Shown here piece by piece: positions 53,948 through 63,264 of a DNA stretch of 64,000 nt. Every line of letters begins with the position of its first letter. The stretch's first letter is position 1. Source of the stretch: Clostridium sardiniense (GTDB lineage: Bacteria > Bacillota > Clostridia > Clostridiales > Clostridiaceae). The notes beneath the pieces are model-generated. The model worked only from the letters and a program-made list of their open reading frames with translations, did no database searches and was not told the DNA's origin. Location of the stretch: contig NZ_JAFBDA010000009.1 in NCBI RefSeq assembly GCF_016907995.1, forward strand, positions 1 through 64,000. The letters are read 5' to 3'. Both the position numbers and the translations under genes were made by a program.

Positions 53948-55315
53948 ATGAAAAAATTCGATTATAATAAACTAACTGGAATAATAATTACAAGAGATGA
54001 TTTTGAATATGAAGAGAGTAGATTATCTTGGAATAGAGCTATTCAAAAGTATCCCTTAGTATTTGTATATTGCACAAAAAAAGAAGATATTATTAATGCA
54101 GTAAAGTGGGCTAGGGAAAATGAAGTAGAAATAAGAGTAAGATCTGGATGTCATAACTATGAAGGTTATTCAACAGGAAATGATGTATTAGTAATTGATG
54201 TTAGTAAGATGAATAACATTCATATTGATGAAGAAAGTAATAAAGTTACAATAAATGCTGGAGTTCGTAATAGAGAATTATATGAAGCTACAGGAAAGTT
54301 AGGATATCCATTTCCAGGAGGAGGATGTCCAACAGTTGGAGTTATAGGATTTGCTTTAGGGGCAGGATGGGGATATTCAAGTAGATTGTTTGGATTAGCT
54401 TGTGATTCTTTAGTAGAAGTTGAACTTATAGATTATAAAGGTGATATTATAATTGCAAATGATGTAGAAAATAAAGATTTATTCTGGGCATGTAGAGGTG
54501 GTGGAGGAGGAAACTTTGGAGTAGTTACCTCTATGACATTTAACCTACCAAGCAAGATTGAGATGGCCACATTAATAAGCATTGAGTATCCTCATATAGA
54601 TATTGAAGAGAATATTGATTTAATTGAAACTCTACAAAATACATACAAAATATTAGATAGACGTATGAACTTAAAGACTGGAATATATAATTCAAAGGAA
54701 AAAGGAAGAGGAGTACGTATCACAGGATTATTTTATGGTAATAAAGAAGAGGCTAATAAGGTTTTAGAGCCTCTTAGAAATGTTACTAGTAGAGTAAATT
54801 TTGACTTAGATTATATAACTGTATTGGATGCAAATAGAGAGATACAAGATAGTCATCCAGATTACGAGAAATACAAATCAACAGGAAGATTTGTTTGTAG
54901 GGATTATACTAGAGAGGAAATAAGAGAACTAATTAAATTAGTAGAAGATAGACCTGAGGGGTCAGTATATGCAGCTCTTTCATTTTATGGGCTTGGAGGA
55001 GCAGTATGTGATATAGATAAAGATACTACAGCTTTTTATTATAGAGATGCTAAATTTATAATGGGACTACAATCAGTTTGGGAAGAGGATAAATATGCAC
55101 CAATAAATAGAGAGTGGGTTAAAGCACAATTTAAATATATGAAAGATATGACTACAGGATCATTTGTTAACTTCCCTATAGCAGAACTTCCAAATTATGA
55201 AGAAGAGTATTATGGAAATCATGTAGAAAAGTTAAGAGAAATAAAAACTAAGTATGATCCACAGAATATATTTGAATTTCCACAAGGAATAACAGTAGAC
55301 AATAAAAATATATAA
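53948..55315 (+). CDS. Berberine-bridge-type FAD-linked oxidase
   Basis: 455 residues. FAD-binding domain with RSGCHNYEGYSTGNDVLVID, where H69 is the usual covalent FAD ligand, and FPGGGCPTVGVIGFALGAGW, where C127 fits the second covalent ligand, so bicovalent FAD is expected. The C-terminal BBE segment (YGNHVEKLREIKTKYDPQNI) is present. Family members oxidise sugars or alkaloid-like alcohols with oxygen; in an anaerobe the acceptor is unclear. No signal peptide. The start is ATG 53948 after GAGGGTGTGA rather than the longer frame from 53924. Terminator at 55330. Confidence 0.9.
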   Translation: MKKFDYNKLTGIIITRDDFEYEESRLSWNRAIQKYPLVFVYCTKKEDIINAVKWARENEVEIRVRSGCHNYEGYSTGNDVLVIDVSKMNNIHIDEESNKVTINAGVRNRELYEATGKLGYPFPGGGCPTVGVIGFALGAGWGYSSRLFGLACDSLVEVELIDYKGDIIIANDVENKDLFWACRGGGGGNFGVVTSMTFNLPSKIEMATLISIEYPHIDIEENIDLIETLQNTYKILDRRMNLKTGIYNSKEKGRGVRITGLFYGNKEEANKVLEPLRNVTSRVNFDLDYITVLDANREIQDSHPDYEKYKSTGRFVCRDYTREEIRELIKLVEDRPEGSVYAALSFYGLGGAVCDIDKDTTAFYYRDAKFIMGLQSVWEEDKYAPINREWVKAQFKYMKDMTTGSFVNFPIAELPNYEEEYYGNHVEKLREIKTKYDPQNIFEFPQGITVDNKNI

Positions 55316-55329
55316 AATAATATAAGAAA

Positions 55330-55368
55330 AATGCTAGATTAGATTTATAATCTAGCATTTTTTATTTA
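55330..55368 (+). terminator. Terminator of the FAD-linked oxidase gene
   Basis: AATGCTAGATTA pairs with TAATCTAGCATT, followed by TTTTTATTT. Confidence 0.85.
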
Positions 55369-55393
55369 AGGTATTAGTAAATTAAAAAAATTA

Positions 55394-55537
55394 TCATTTC
55401 ATATTAATTTTTTTCAGCTTATAAATTTTGTATCCTACAAAGCAGATAATAAAGATAATAGCTAAAATAAATATTATATCAATTGTTCCAAAGTTATGTC
55501 CTGTTAAGGTTTTAGTTATTTCTTCACCTTTATACAA
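55394..55537 (-). CDS. Small single-helix membrane protein, 47 residues
   Basis: TTG 55537, eight bases after a perfect AGGAGG, opens MYKGEEITKTLTGHNFGTID, one membrane helix (IIFILAIIFIICFVGY) and a basic tail (KIYKLKKINMK). The strong ribosome-binding site, charge layout and clean stop support a real gene. Function unknown. The gap 55538-55763 holds only promoters. Confidence 0.65.
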   Translation of the reverse strand: MYKGEEITKTLTGHNFGTIDIIFILAIIFIICFVGYKIYKLKKINMK

Positions 55538-55763
55538 AAGTATATCCTCCTAAATTATAAATATAGTATATATAGAGTAATTACTAGTTTAAAAAAATTT
55601 TCGTTATATGTATATTAAAAATGATTTATAGAAGTTAATCCTTTATTATATGGAAAGGCAATATCTTTATAATGTATTTTAAATATGAAAAAAGTATTAC
55701 AAATGTTAAAAAAATATTAATTATGTGATATTCTAATATTTGTGGTTAGGAGGTGACATAAGG

Positions 55764-56351
55764 ATGAATAAAATTTTGAAAAATACAATAATATTTATAT
55801 TTTCTATTAGTGTTACATTTTTAATATTCTATCTTTGTCTAGATAATATATTTACTAGATTAAGAATATGTACTTCAGATGTGTCTTTATTAGCTTTAAA
55901 GATTTTTATTGGAATTATAATGTATTTATTTATTTGTATTATCATAAATAAAAAAGTTACTAAATTTGAATTAAATATATTTTTTATATCATATTTTTTA
56001 CTCTTAATGATGGTTATATTTAAAGAGGATCACTTATATGTAAGACAAGTTATGAGCTTAGGTGATGGAAATAGCTCAGATATAGGTCACTTGGTAAGTA
56101 TAATTACTGTTATTGGAGGAAATTTAATAGCTTATATTCCCATTGGAATTGCAATGAAATTAAATTTAAAAAATATTACTAATGTCTGGTTAATCATAAT
56201 TTTCTTTATATATATTTTAGTAATAAATTGTATTAATTATATATCTAGATTAGATATATTTTATATTAATAATGTTATATTAAATTTTGTTGGATTTTAT
56301 ATAGGGTTAATAAGCTTTAATCTATATAACAAAAAGAAATTAAACAAGTAA
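55764..56351 (+). CDS. VanZ-like membrane protein
   Basis: 195 residues, five hydrophobic helices. The middle contains GNLIAYIPIGIAM, resembling the N-x-x-x-F-x-P-x-G motif of VanZ proteins, and the last helix has VILNFVGFYIGL, resembling D-x-x-x-N-x-x-G. The match is partial. VanZ-like proteins are linked to glycopeptide or cell-envelope traits, with unknown biochemistry. The start is ATG 55764, after AGGAGGTGA. Confidence 0.75.
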   Translation: MNKILKNTIIFIFSISVTFLIFYLCLDNIFTRLRICTSDVSLLALKIFIGIIMYLFICIIINKKVTKFELNIFFISYFLLLMMVIFKEDHLYVRQVMSLGDGNSSDIGHLVSIITVIGGNLIAYIPIGIAMKLNLKNITNVWLIIIFFIYILVINCINYISRLDIFYINNVILNFVGFYIGLISFNLYNKKKLNK

Positions 56352-56482
56352 ATAGTGCTATTTTATATAGGGAATAAAATTAGTGTAAAGCTTGACAGGT
56401 TAGGGTAGTATGAGATAATTATATTAAATTATTTATTGAAAAAATGCTAAAATTATACTTTCAAGAAAGCAGTTGATTTTAA

Positions 56483-57697
56483 ATGTGTAGCATTAAAAAA
56501 CTAAAAAATTTAATAGATATAGACTTACTACAAAGTATTCAAAATAGGTTAGCAGAAATAACTGGACTGGCTTTTAACATAGTAGATTTTAGAGGAGAGC
56601 CTATGAATGAATACTCAAACTTTTGTGATTTTTGCAAAGAAATGAGAAGTACAAAAGAGGGAATGAAATTATGCTACGAAGCAAATGCACATGCAGGGCT
56701 TGAGGCTGCAATAAGGCAGAAACCATATGTGTTTAAATGCCCAGCTGGATTAGTTGATGTAGCTACACCAATAATAATTAATAATCACTATATTGGAGCT
56801 ATTTTTTTTGGGCAGGTAAGAACAAATAATGAGGAAATTAACATAATAAAAGAATCTAAAGATTGCATGAAACTTATAAAAAAGAATTCTAAATTAAAGA
56901 AATATTATGATGAAACTAAATTTATAGATTATAAAAAGATAGAATCTATACATTCATTAGTAAGTATATTTATAAATCAATTAGTAGAGAAATCAGAATT
57001 AGAATTAATAAAAGAAGAGGCGAATTTTAACAATATAAAGTTAAATAGAGAGATTCAGGTAAATAAGAATCTTAAAAAGGAATTATTAATTTCTAATCTT
57101 AAGTTATTACAAACTCCAATTAATTTAAACTTTGAACTTAACATATTAAACTCTATATCCAATCTTGCAGTAATTGAAGATGCACCAAGAGTTAAAGAGA
57201 TGAGCCATTACTTAGCAGATTTAATTAGATATTCTTCCAAAAATATAGGCTGTGAAGTAACATTAGAAGAGGATATAGAAAATATTATTACATATCTAAA
57301 AGTGCAATCAATAAGATTTGGAAATAGAATAAAATATAAGATTAATATAGACGAAAATATAAAAGATAAAAAAATACTTCCAATGGTTTTACTATCATTT
57401 ATAGAGTATTCAATAACAAGGGGATTAGCTCCTAAAATTGAAGGGGGAACTATATCTATAAATGGAGAAGTTTTAGAAAATGATGTCATAATAACAATTG
57501 AAGATGATGGAATGGGTATTTCAGAAAATGAATTATTTCATATATTGAATGGAATCTATAATGAGAAAACTATAGGAGCAAATATATATGGTATAAATGA
57601 TATGCTTGTAAATTGTTATGGTGAAAAATATAGAGTCCAAATAGCTAGTAGAGATAATATAGGAACAATAATAAGAATAAAATTTCCTTTGAATTAA
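56483..57697 (+). CDS. PocR-domain sensor with a degenerate LytS-type kinase domain
   Basis: 404 residues, no membrane helix. An N-terminal PocR domain (about 8-175) has [28 protein letters not shown] and [20 protein letters not shown], as in sensors of propanediol, glycerol or related small molecules. The C-terminal part (about 195-404) is a His_kinase/HATPase of the LytS/YesM group. Where the family has I-N-P-H-F-L-F-N-T-L-N-S-I this protein has [13 protein letters not shown], so the phospho-accepting His is Asn216. The N-box E-N-A-I-x-H-G reads EYSITRG. DDGMGIS remains. The kinase is therefore probably inactive. It overlaps or abuts the next regulator gene and precedes a glycyl-radical enzyme cluster. 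Confidence 0.85.
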   Translation: MCSIKKLKNLIDIDLLQSIQNRLAEITGLAFNIVDFRGEPMNEYSNFCDFCKEMRSTKEGMKLCYEANAHAGLEAAIRQKPYVFKCPAGLVDVATPIIINNHYIGAIFFGQVRTNNEEINIIKESKDCMKLIKKNSKLKKYYDETKFIDYKKIESIHSLVSIFINQLVEKSELELIKEEANFNNIKLNREIQVNKNLKKELLISNLKLLQTPINLNFELNILNSISNLAVIEDAPRVKEMSHYLADLIRYSSKNIGCEVTLEEDIENIITYLKVQSIRFGNRIKYKINIDENIKDKKILPMVLLSFIEYSITRGLAPKIEGGTISINGEVLENDVIITIEDDGMGISENELFHILNGIYNEKTIGANIYGINDMLVNCYGEKYRVQIASRDNIGTIIRIKFPLN

Positions 57698-57718
57698 GTG
57701 ATAAATAGGGGGAGTCTT

Positions 57719-58732
57719 ATGATTAATGTAATACTTGCAGATGATGAGAATTTAGAAATAGAAGCATTAAAGATAATCATAAATAAAAAGTTTAAGAATG
57801 CTCGTGTTGTTGGAGTAGCAAATTCTGGAGAAGAAGCTTTAAGTCTAACTGAAAAATTAAATCCAGATGTTATATTTATAAGCGTATCAATACCAGGAAT
57901 AAATGGGTTTGATGTGGCAAAGATTATAAAAAAGAAATATAATGATAAAAAGATAGTACTTATGAGTATTTATGATGATTTTGAATTTGTTAAAAAGGCT
58001 CTTAAGATAAAGGTAGATGATTATATTTTGAAGCCTATACGGGCTGAAAAAATAGTTGAGGTATTAGATGAATTTATAAATACTGATAAAGGTTATTGTA
58101 TTAATAAAAATAAGAATAATTTTCTTGAAGGTTTAAGAGAAGGTGATTATAAGAAGTCTAAGGATAACTTAGGCGAATTGATAATTAATTTAAAAGAGCT
58201 TAGTATGTGCGTGGCTAAAGATTATTATGAGCAGATACTTTGCGATATAAATGATGCTGTTACCTTTAGAAATAATAAAATAAATAAAGCTATAGAATAT
58301 AAGAATACTTTAAGGAGTTGTACAAGTATAAATGATATAGAGAATAATTTAATAATTATATTAGATGATTTATTTGATATTTTAATAAATGAAGAAGATG
58401 GAAGTAGTGACTATGAATTAAAATATATTTTAAATTATATAGAGAAAAACTTTAGAAGTAATATAATGCTTCAAGATGTAGCAAATCATATTAAAGTTAG
58501 TACACCTTATTTAAGTAAGACTTTTAAAAAACATATGGGTACTAATTTTAATAGGTATGTTACTAATAGAAGAATTGAAGAGGCGAAGCATATGTTATCT
58601 AACACAAATATTTCTATAAGTGAGTTAACATTTAACATAGGATATAATGAACCAAATTATTTTTGTAAGGTTTTTAAAAAAATAGAAGGAATGACACCAT
58701 TAGAATATAGAGAAAAATTTAAGAATACATAA
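57719..58732 (+). CDS. AraC-output response regulator with Ser in place of the phospho-accepting Asp
   Basis: 337 residues. The receiver domain (1-120) has [24 protein letters not shown] and [10 protein letters not shown], but the usual L-D-x-x-M-P-x-x-x-G reads [11 protein letters not shown], making Ser55 (codon AGC at 57881) replace the Asp. The C-terminal AraC domain (about 235-337) is intact: [34 protein letters not shown], then [20 protein letters not shown] and TPLEYR. A helical linker lies between. The start is ATG 57719, after GGGGGAG. It likely activates the downstream glycyl-radical cluster, as YesN- or DhaA-type regulators do, but cannot be switched by ordinary phosphorylation. Confidence 0.88.
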   Translation: MINVILADDENLEIEALKIIINKKFKNARVVGVANSGEEALSLTEKLNPDVIFISVSIPGINGFDVAKIIKKKYNDKKIVLMSIYDDFEFVKKALKIKVDDYILKPIRAEKIVEVLDEFINTDKGYCINKNKNNFLEGLREGDYKKSKDNLGELIINLKELSMCVAKDYYEQILCDINDAVTFRNNKINKAIEYKNTLRSCTSINDIENNLIIILDDLFDILINEEDGSSDYELKYILNYIEKNFRSNIMLQDVANHIKVSTPYLSKTFKKHMGTNFNRYVTNRRIEEAKHMLSNTNISISELTFNIGYNEPNYFCKVFKKIEGMTPLEYREKFKNT

Positions 58733-58766
58733 AAAGAACCCTTTTTTATAAAAGGGTTCTTTTTAT
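58731..58766 (+). terminator. Terminator of the sensor/regulator operon
   Basis: AAAAAGAACCCTTTT (58731-58745) pairs with AAAAGGGTTCTTTTT (58750-58764). Confidence 0.9.
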
Positions 58767-58839
58767 TAAAAAATAAATTGTTTCATTTTTTAGAGAATAT
58801 TAATTTAGTATCCTAAAACAATATTTAAAATTGATAAAA

Positions 58840-59301
58840 TTATTTGTATGTAGTAGATACATGAACTTCACAGCCATATTCTCTTAAAGTAGCTTTTATA
58901 TGATTCATATTTTTATTGGATAATACAATAGGTTTATATTTGGTATTATTTCTTGAATGAAAAACTAATTTAAATGATGTATATGAGGGCTCTTCTATTA
59001 TGATATAGTCTAAGTTTGATATAGGAACTACAGAGAATAAGTTTGATATATATGAGCTACTTATTATCAAAATATTATTAGCAGTAACAGATGTAGATAA
59101 TAGTGAGAAGAATAATATTATTTTAAATGTACTATTATCAGTAAATAATGTGGATATTAAGCCTAGAATAAAGATAATTGTAGTAAGAATAAATCTGGTA
59201 GTTAATGAAGAACTTTTTAAAGAAATATTCTTTTTAAAAACGCTTAAAATTCTGAAATCTTCATTTTTGAAAAGCCTATATGAATGAATCATCCTATACA
59301 T
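58840..59301 (-). CDS. Membrane protein of unknown function, possibly starting further upstream at ATA 59352
   Basis: From ATG 59301 the product is 153 residues with two membrane helices (about 35-53 and 60-85) and a C-terminal cytosolic beta-rich domain (YIIIEEPSYTSFKLVFHSRN). No ribosome-binding site precedes that ATG. The open frame continues 17 codons upstream (ILDYISFLLFFLFYIFI, an extra membrane helix) to an ATA at 59352, seven bases behind GGGGG. The layout (three helices plus YcxB/DUF-like tail) suggests the longer form was the original. No family is recognised with confidence. Confidence 0.6.
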   Translation of the reverse strand: MYRMIHSYRLFKNEDFRILSVFKKNISLKSSSLTTRFILTTIIFILGLISTLFTDNSTFKIILFFSLLSTSVTANNILIISSSYISNLFSVVPISNLDYIIIEEPSYTSFKLVFHSRNNTKYKPIVLSNKNMNHIKATLREYGCEVHVSTTYK

Positions 59302-59352
59302 TATAAATATGTAAAACAGAAAAAATAAAAGAAATGATATGTAATCTAGTAT

Positions 59353-59713
59353 AAGTATTCCCCCTTTAAATTTTGTAAGTTATATATAAGTTTAGCACTA
59401 AACATATTAAAAAATGGATAATTTAGGAGGAAGTTTACACTTAATAAACTAAAAATTAACATTTATATTAGAGTGAAAAATTTTTATAAGGTAAATAGCA
59501 CAAAATTAACATATTTAAATAAAAAAATATCATTAGATTTTAAAATTATAAAAAATAAATAAATTTAGAAAAAAAGTATACTAAAGTAGGCAATTAAGTA
59601 TTAAAGAAATATTAGAATTTAAGATAACATAAAGGTGTAAGAAAAATTAATCTAGCAAAAGTAAACGTATTCTATAATGCTAGTTTTTACTATAAAACTT
59701 AGGGGGATGAAAT
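59353..59713. other. Non-coding region upstream of the glycyl-radical enzyme gene
   Basis: About 360 bases of AT-rich sequence. It must hold the promoter of the glycyl-radical enzyme and any site for the AraC-type regulator. CTAGCA (59652-59657) can pair with TGCTAG (59678-59683), which is followed by TTTTTAC, so a weak attenuator is conceivable. No gene or strong promoter was identified. Confidence 0.4.
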
Positions 59714-62125
59714 ATGGATATTTTAGCAAAAGGATTCAAGACACCTACTGAGAGAGTGGCAAAGTTAAAAGAAGAAGTAATGTCAGCTTTTCCAGAAATA
59801 GAAGCTGAGAGAGCTATCATATTAACTAATTCATTTAAGGAAACTGAAAATGAGCCTATTATTATTCGTAAAGCAAAAGCGCTAGAAGCTATTTTAAATG
59901 AAATTCCTATAGTTATTAGAGACAATGAATTAATAGTTGGAAGCTTAACTAAAAAGCCAAGATCAGCTCAAGTTTTCCCAGAATTCTCTAATAAGTGGTT
60001 AGTTGATGAATTTGAAAAATTTGAAAGTAGAACGTCTGATGCTTTTAAAATTTCAGAAAAGACTAAGGATGAGTTAAGAGAAGTATTTAAATATTGGGAA
60101 GGAAAGACTGTAAGCGATCTTGCTACGTCTTATATGACAGAAGAGACAAAGGAAGCTATGGGAGCAAATGTATTTACTGTAGCTAACTATTATTTTAACG
60201 GGCTTGGACATGTATCTGTAGATTATAAAAAGGTATTAGAAAAAGGCTTTAAAGGTATTATTGAAGATGTTAAAGAAGAAATAGATAAGGCAGATAAATC
60301 TTCTGCTGATTATATAAGAAAAAGAAAGTTCTGGGATGCTGTTATAATCTCATGCAAAGCTGCAATAAGTTATGCAAAGAGATATTCAAAGCTAGCTATA
60401 GAACTTGCTAAAAAGACAGATGATATTAAGAGAAAAGAAGAGTTATTTGAGATTGCTAGGATATGTGATAAAGTTCCAGAAAATCCAGCTGAGACATTTT
60501 ATGAAGCATGTCAATCATTCTGGTTTGTACAATTAATCATAAGCTTAGAATCAAATGGACATGCAATATCTCCAGCTCGTTTTGATCAATATATGTATCC
60601 ATATTATAAGAGTGATATGGACACTAAGATTGCAAGTAAGGAATTTGATATAGAGATTTTAGATTGCTTATGGGTTAAATTTAATGATCTTACAAAGGTT
60701 CGTGATGAGACTACAACTAAAGCTTTTAGTGGGTACTCAATGTTCCAAAATTTAATTGTAGGTGGTCAAACTCCAGAAGGAAAGGATGCAACAAATGATT
60801 TGTCATACATGTGCCTTGAAGCAACAGGTAGTTTAATGTTACCTCAACCTTCTCTTTCAGTTAGAATATGGAGCAAAACTCCAGAGGAGTTTTTAATAAG
60901 AACATGTGAATTGACTCGTTTAGGCACAGGGCTTCCAGCATTTTATAATGATGAGGTTATAATTCCAATGTTAATAAATCAAGGATTAACATTAGAAGAT
61001 GCAAGAGATTATGGTATTGTAGGGTGTGTTGAGCCTCAAAAACCAGGAAAGACAGATGGGTGGTATGATGCTGCATTCTTTAATTTAGCTAAGGTTTTAG
61101 AACTTAGTATAAATAATGGAATAAATGGTGGAAAGCAAGTAGGACCAAAAACAGGTGAATTTACTTCATTTAAAAGCTTAGATGATTTAATTGATGCATA
61201 TGAAGGTCAAATGAAATATTTTGTTAATAACATGGTTTCAGCAGATAATTGTGTTGATATTGCACATTCAGAAAGAGCACCATTACCGTTTTTATCATGT
61301 ATGCTAGATGATTGTATAAGCGTAGGTAAATCAATTCAAGAAGGTGGAGGACATTATCGTTTCTCAGGACCTTTAGGAGTTGGCGTTGCAAATGTTGGAG
61401 ATTCATTTATGGCCATAGATAAGCTTGTATTTAAAGAAAAGAAGATAACATTAGAAGAACTTAAAAATGCTATAGATACAAACTTTGGTGAGTTTGAAGA
61501 AGATAACGATAAAAGAATGCGTTACGAAGATATTAAAGAGATACTTCTTCATAGAGCACCTAAATTTGGTAATGATATAGATGAAGTTGATGAACTTACT
61601 CGTGATGGATCACTTATTTATTGTACAGAAGTTGAAAAACATACTAATCAACGTGGAGGTAAATTTATACCAGGCTTATATCCAGTTTCAAATAATGTCC
61701 ATTTAGGAAGCCTAGTTGGAGCAACTCCTGATGGAAGAGGGGCAAAAGAGCCAATAGCAGATGGGGTATCACCTACTAGAGGAGCAGATGTAAATGGACC
61801 AACAGCTGCGGCAAATTCAGTAGCTAAGTTAGATCATTTTAGTGCACCTAGTGGAACATTATTTAATCAGAAGTTTAATCCACGCTCACTTGAAGGGGAT
61901 AATGGACTTAAAAATTTAGGAGCTTTAATTAGAAGTTATTTTGATAAAAAAGGAATGCATGTACAATTTAATGTAATAGATAAAAATATATTGATTGATG
62001 CACAAAAGAGTCCAGAAAAATATAGAGATTTAATAGTACGTGTTGCTGGATATAGTGCACAATTCATTTGTTTAGATAAAGGAGTTCAAGACGATATTAT
62101 AAAGAGAACAGAACAATGCTTATAG
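59714..62125 (+). CDS. Glycyl-radical diol/glycerol dehydratase
   Basis: 803 residues. Strongly resembles the B12-independent glycerol dehydratase of C. butyricum (DhaB1), for example IRDNELIVGSLTKKPRSAQV, FPEFSNKWLVDE, SNGHAISPARFDQYMYPYY and RDYGIVGCVEPQKPGKT. The catalytic Cys is C438, with E440 two residues later, H283 in NGHAISP, and the glycyl-radical site G779 in RVAGYSAQF. DhaB1 has Ser where this protein has Ala284 (NGHSISP versus NGHAISP). Substrate is probably glycerol, 1,2-propanediol or a similar diol; no 1,3-propanediol dehydrogenase is next to it. AGGGGGAT precedes the ATG. The activase follows, then an MBL-fold gene. Confidence 0.9.
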   Translation: MDILAKGFKTPTERVAKLKEEVMSAFPEIEAERAIILTNSFKETENEPIIIRKAKALEAILNEIPIVIRDNELIVGSLTKKPRSAQVFPEFSNKWLVDEFEKFESRTSDAFKISEKTKDELREVFKYWEGKTVSDLATSYMTEETKEAMGANVFTVANYYFNGLGHVSVDYKKVLEKGFKGIIEDVKEEIDKADKSSADYIRKRKFWDAVIISCKAAISYAKRYSKLAIELAKKTDDIKRKEELFEIARICDKVPENPAETFYEACQSFWFVQLIISLESNGHAISPARFDQYMYPYYKSDMDTKIASKEFDIEILDCLWVKFNDLTKVRDETTTKAFSGYSMFQNLIVGGQTPEGKDATNDLSYMCLEATGSLMLPQPSLSVRIWSKTPEEFLIRTCELTRLGTGLPAFYNDEVIIPMLINQGLTLEDARDYGIVGCVEPQKPGKTDGWYDAAFFNLAKVLELSINNGINGGKQVGPKTGEFTSFKSLDDLIDAYEGQMKYFVNNMVSADNCVDIAHSERAPLPFLSCMLDDCISVGKSIQEGGGHYRFSGPLGVGVANVGDSFMAIDKLVFKEKKITLEELKNAIDTNFGEFEEDNDKRMRYEDIKEILLHRAPKFGNDIDEVDELTRDGSLIYCTEVEKHTNQRGGKFIPGLYPVSNNVHLGSLVGATPDGRGAKEPIADGVSPTRGADVNGPTAAANSVAKLDHFSAPSGTLFNQKFNPRSLEGDNGLKNLGALIRSYFDKKGMHVQFNVIDKNILIDAQKSPEKYRDLIVRVAGYSAQFICLDKGVQDDIIKRTEQCL

Positions 62126-62237
62126 ATTAAAAGTTACACTAAAGCTCTGCGTTAAAAGAGATATTTTGAATTTAATATTTTCTTAATGCAGGGCCTTTAT
62201 AAAATACTTATATATTTAAGGGGAGATAAGTAAAGTC

Positions 62238-63170
62238 ATGATAAATAATGATATTAATTATAATGAACATGGAAGAGTTTTTAATATACAAAGATTTTCT
62301 GTAAATGACGGACCAGGAGTCAGAACAATAGTGTTTTTAAAAGGGTGTCCATTATCTTGCCGTTGGTGTAGTAATCCAGAATCTCAACATGAATATAGTG
62401 AATTAATGTTCAACGAAGTTAATTGTATAAGTTGTGGGAAGTGTGCAAAATTATGCAAGGAGAATGCTATAGATTTCGGTTCTAAATATAGAATAGATAG
62501 AGAAAAGTGCATAAACTGTGGAGAGTGCATAGAGGATTGTTATAGAGGTGCACTTGTAATGTCAGGTGAAGATATGACAGTAGATGAAGTTATTAATGAA
62601 GTTAAAAAGGATGAAACTCAATTTAGACATTCAAATGGAGGAATTACATTATCAGGTGGAGAGCCATTAATGCAACCAGAATTTGCGCTTGAAGTATTAA
62701 AGATGAGTAAATCTAAGGGATGGAATACAACAATTGAAACTACAGGGTTTACATCTAAAGAAGTTATAGGTAAGGTAATACCTTGGGTAGATTTAGTTCT
62801 TTTAGATATTAAGAGTATGGATTCAGATAAACATTTGGAATATGTAGGTCAAAGAAATGAAATTATATTAGAAAATGCAAAGAGAATATCAGACCTTGGA
62901 GTTAATATGATAATTAGAGTTCCTGTGATTCCAGGATTTAATGGAGATTTAAAAAGTATAAAGAAAATAGCTGAATTTGCAAAAGAACTTAAAATGGTAA
63001 AAGAGATGCATATATTGCCTTATCATAGACTTGGAGTAAACAAATATAGTTGTATAGGTCGAGAATATAAAATGGGAAAAGATATAAAAACGCCAGATGA
63101 TGAATTTATTGAAGAATTAAAGCAGATTGTAGAAAAAACAGGGGTAAAGTGTAATATTGGCGCAGTATAA
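62238..63170 (+). CDS. Glycyl-radical enzyme activating protein (radical SAM)
   Basis: 310 residues. Makes the glycyl radical in the enzyme encoded just upstream. Radical SAM motif C37-x3-C41-x2-C44 (GCPLSCRWC) after RFSVNDGPGVRTIVFLKG. Two extra 4Fe-4S sets are inserted (CISCGKCAKLC and CINCGECIEDC), the usual form for activases of this subfamily. SGGEPLMQPEF and a late HILPYHRLG complete the pattern. AGGGGAGATAAG lies before the ATG. The 112-base gap after the dehydratase contains a loose inverted repeat (AAAGCTCTGCGTTAA with TTAATGCAGGGCCTTT), which could trim expression of the second gene. Confidence 0.94.
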   Translation: MINNDINYNEHGRVFNIQRFSVNDGPGVRTIVFLKGCPLSCRWCSNPESQHEYSELMFNEVNCISCGKCAKLCKENAIDFGSKYRIDREKCINCGECIEDCYRGALVMSGEDMTVDEVINEVKKDETQFRHSNGGITLSGGEPLMQPEFALEVLKMSKSKGWNTTIETTGFTSKEVIGKVIPWVDLVLLDIKSMDSDKHLEYVGQRNEIILENAKRISDLGVNMIIRVPVIPGFNGDLKSIKKIAEFAKELKMVKEMHILPYHRLGVNKYSCIGREYKMGKDIKTPDDEFIEELKQIVEKTGVKCNIGAV

Positions 63171-63264
63171 AAGATTACTGACTTAGCGTAGATTATCTTA
63201 TATGAGAAAAATAGTATAAAATTAAGATAAGTAAGAAATTTTAAAAAATTTAGAGGGAAGAAAC

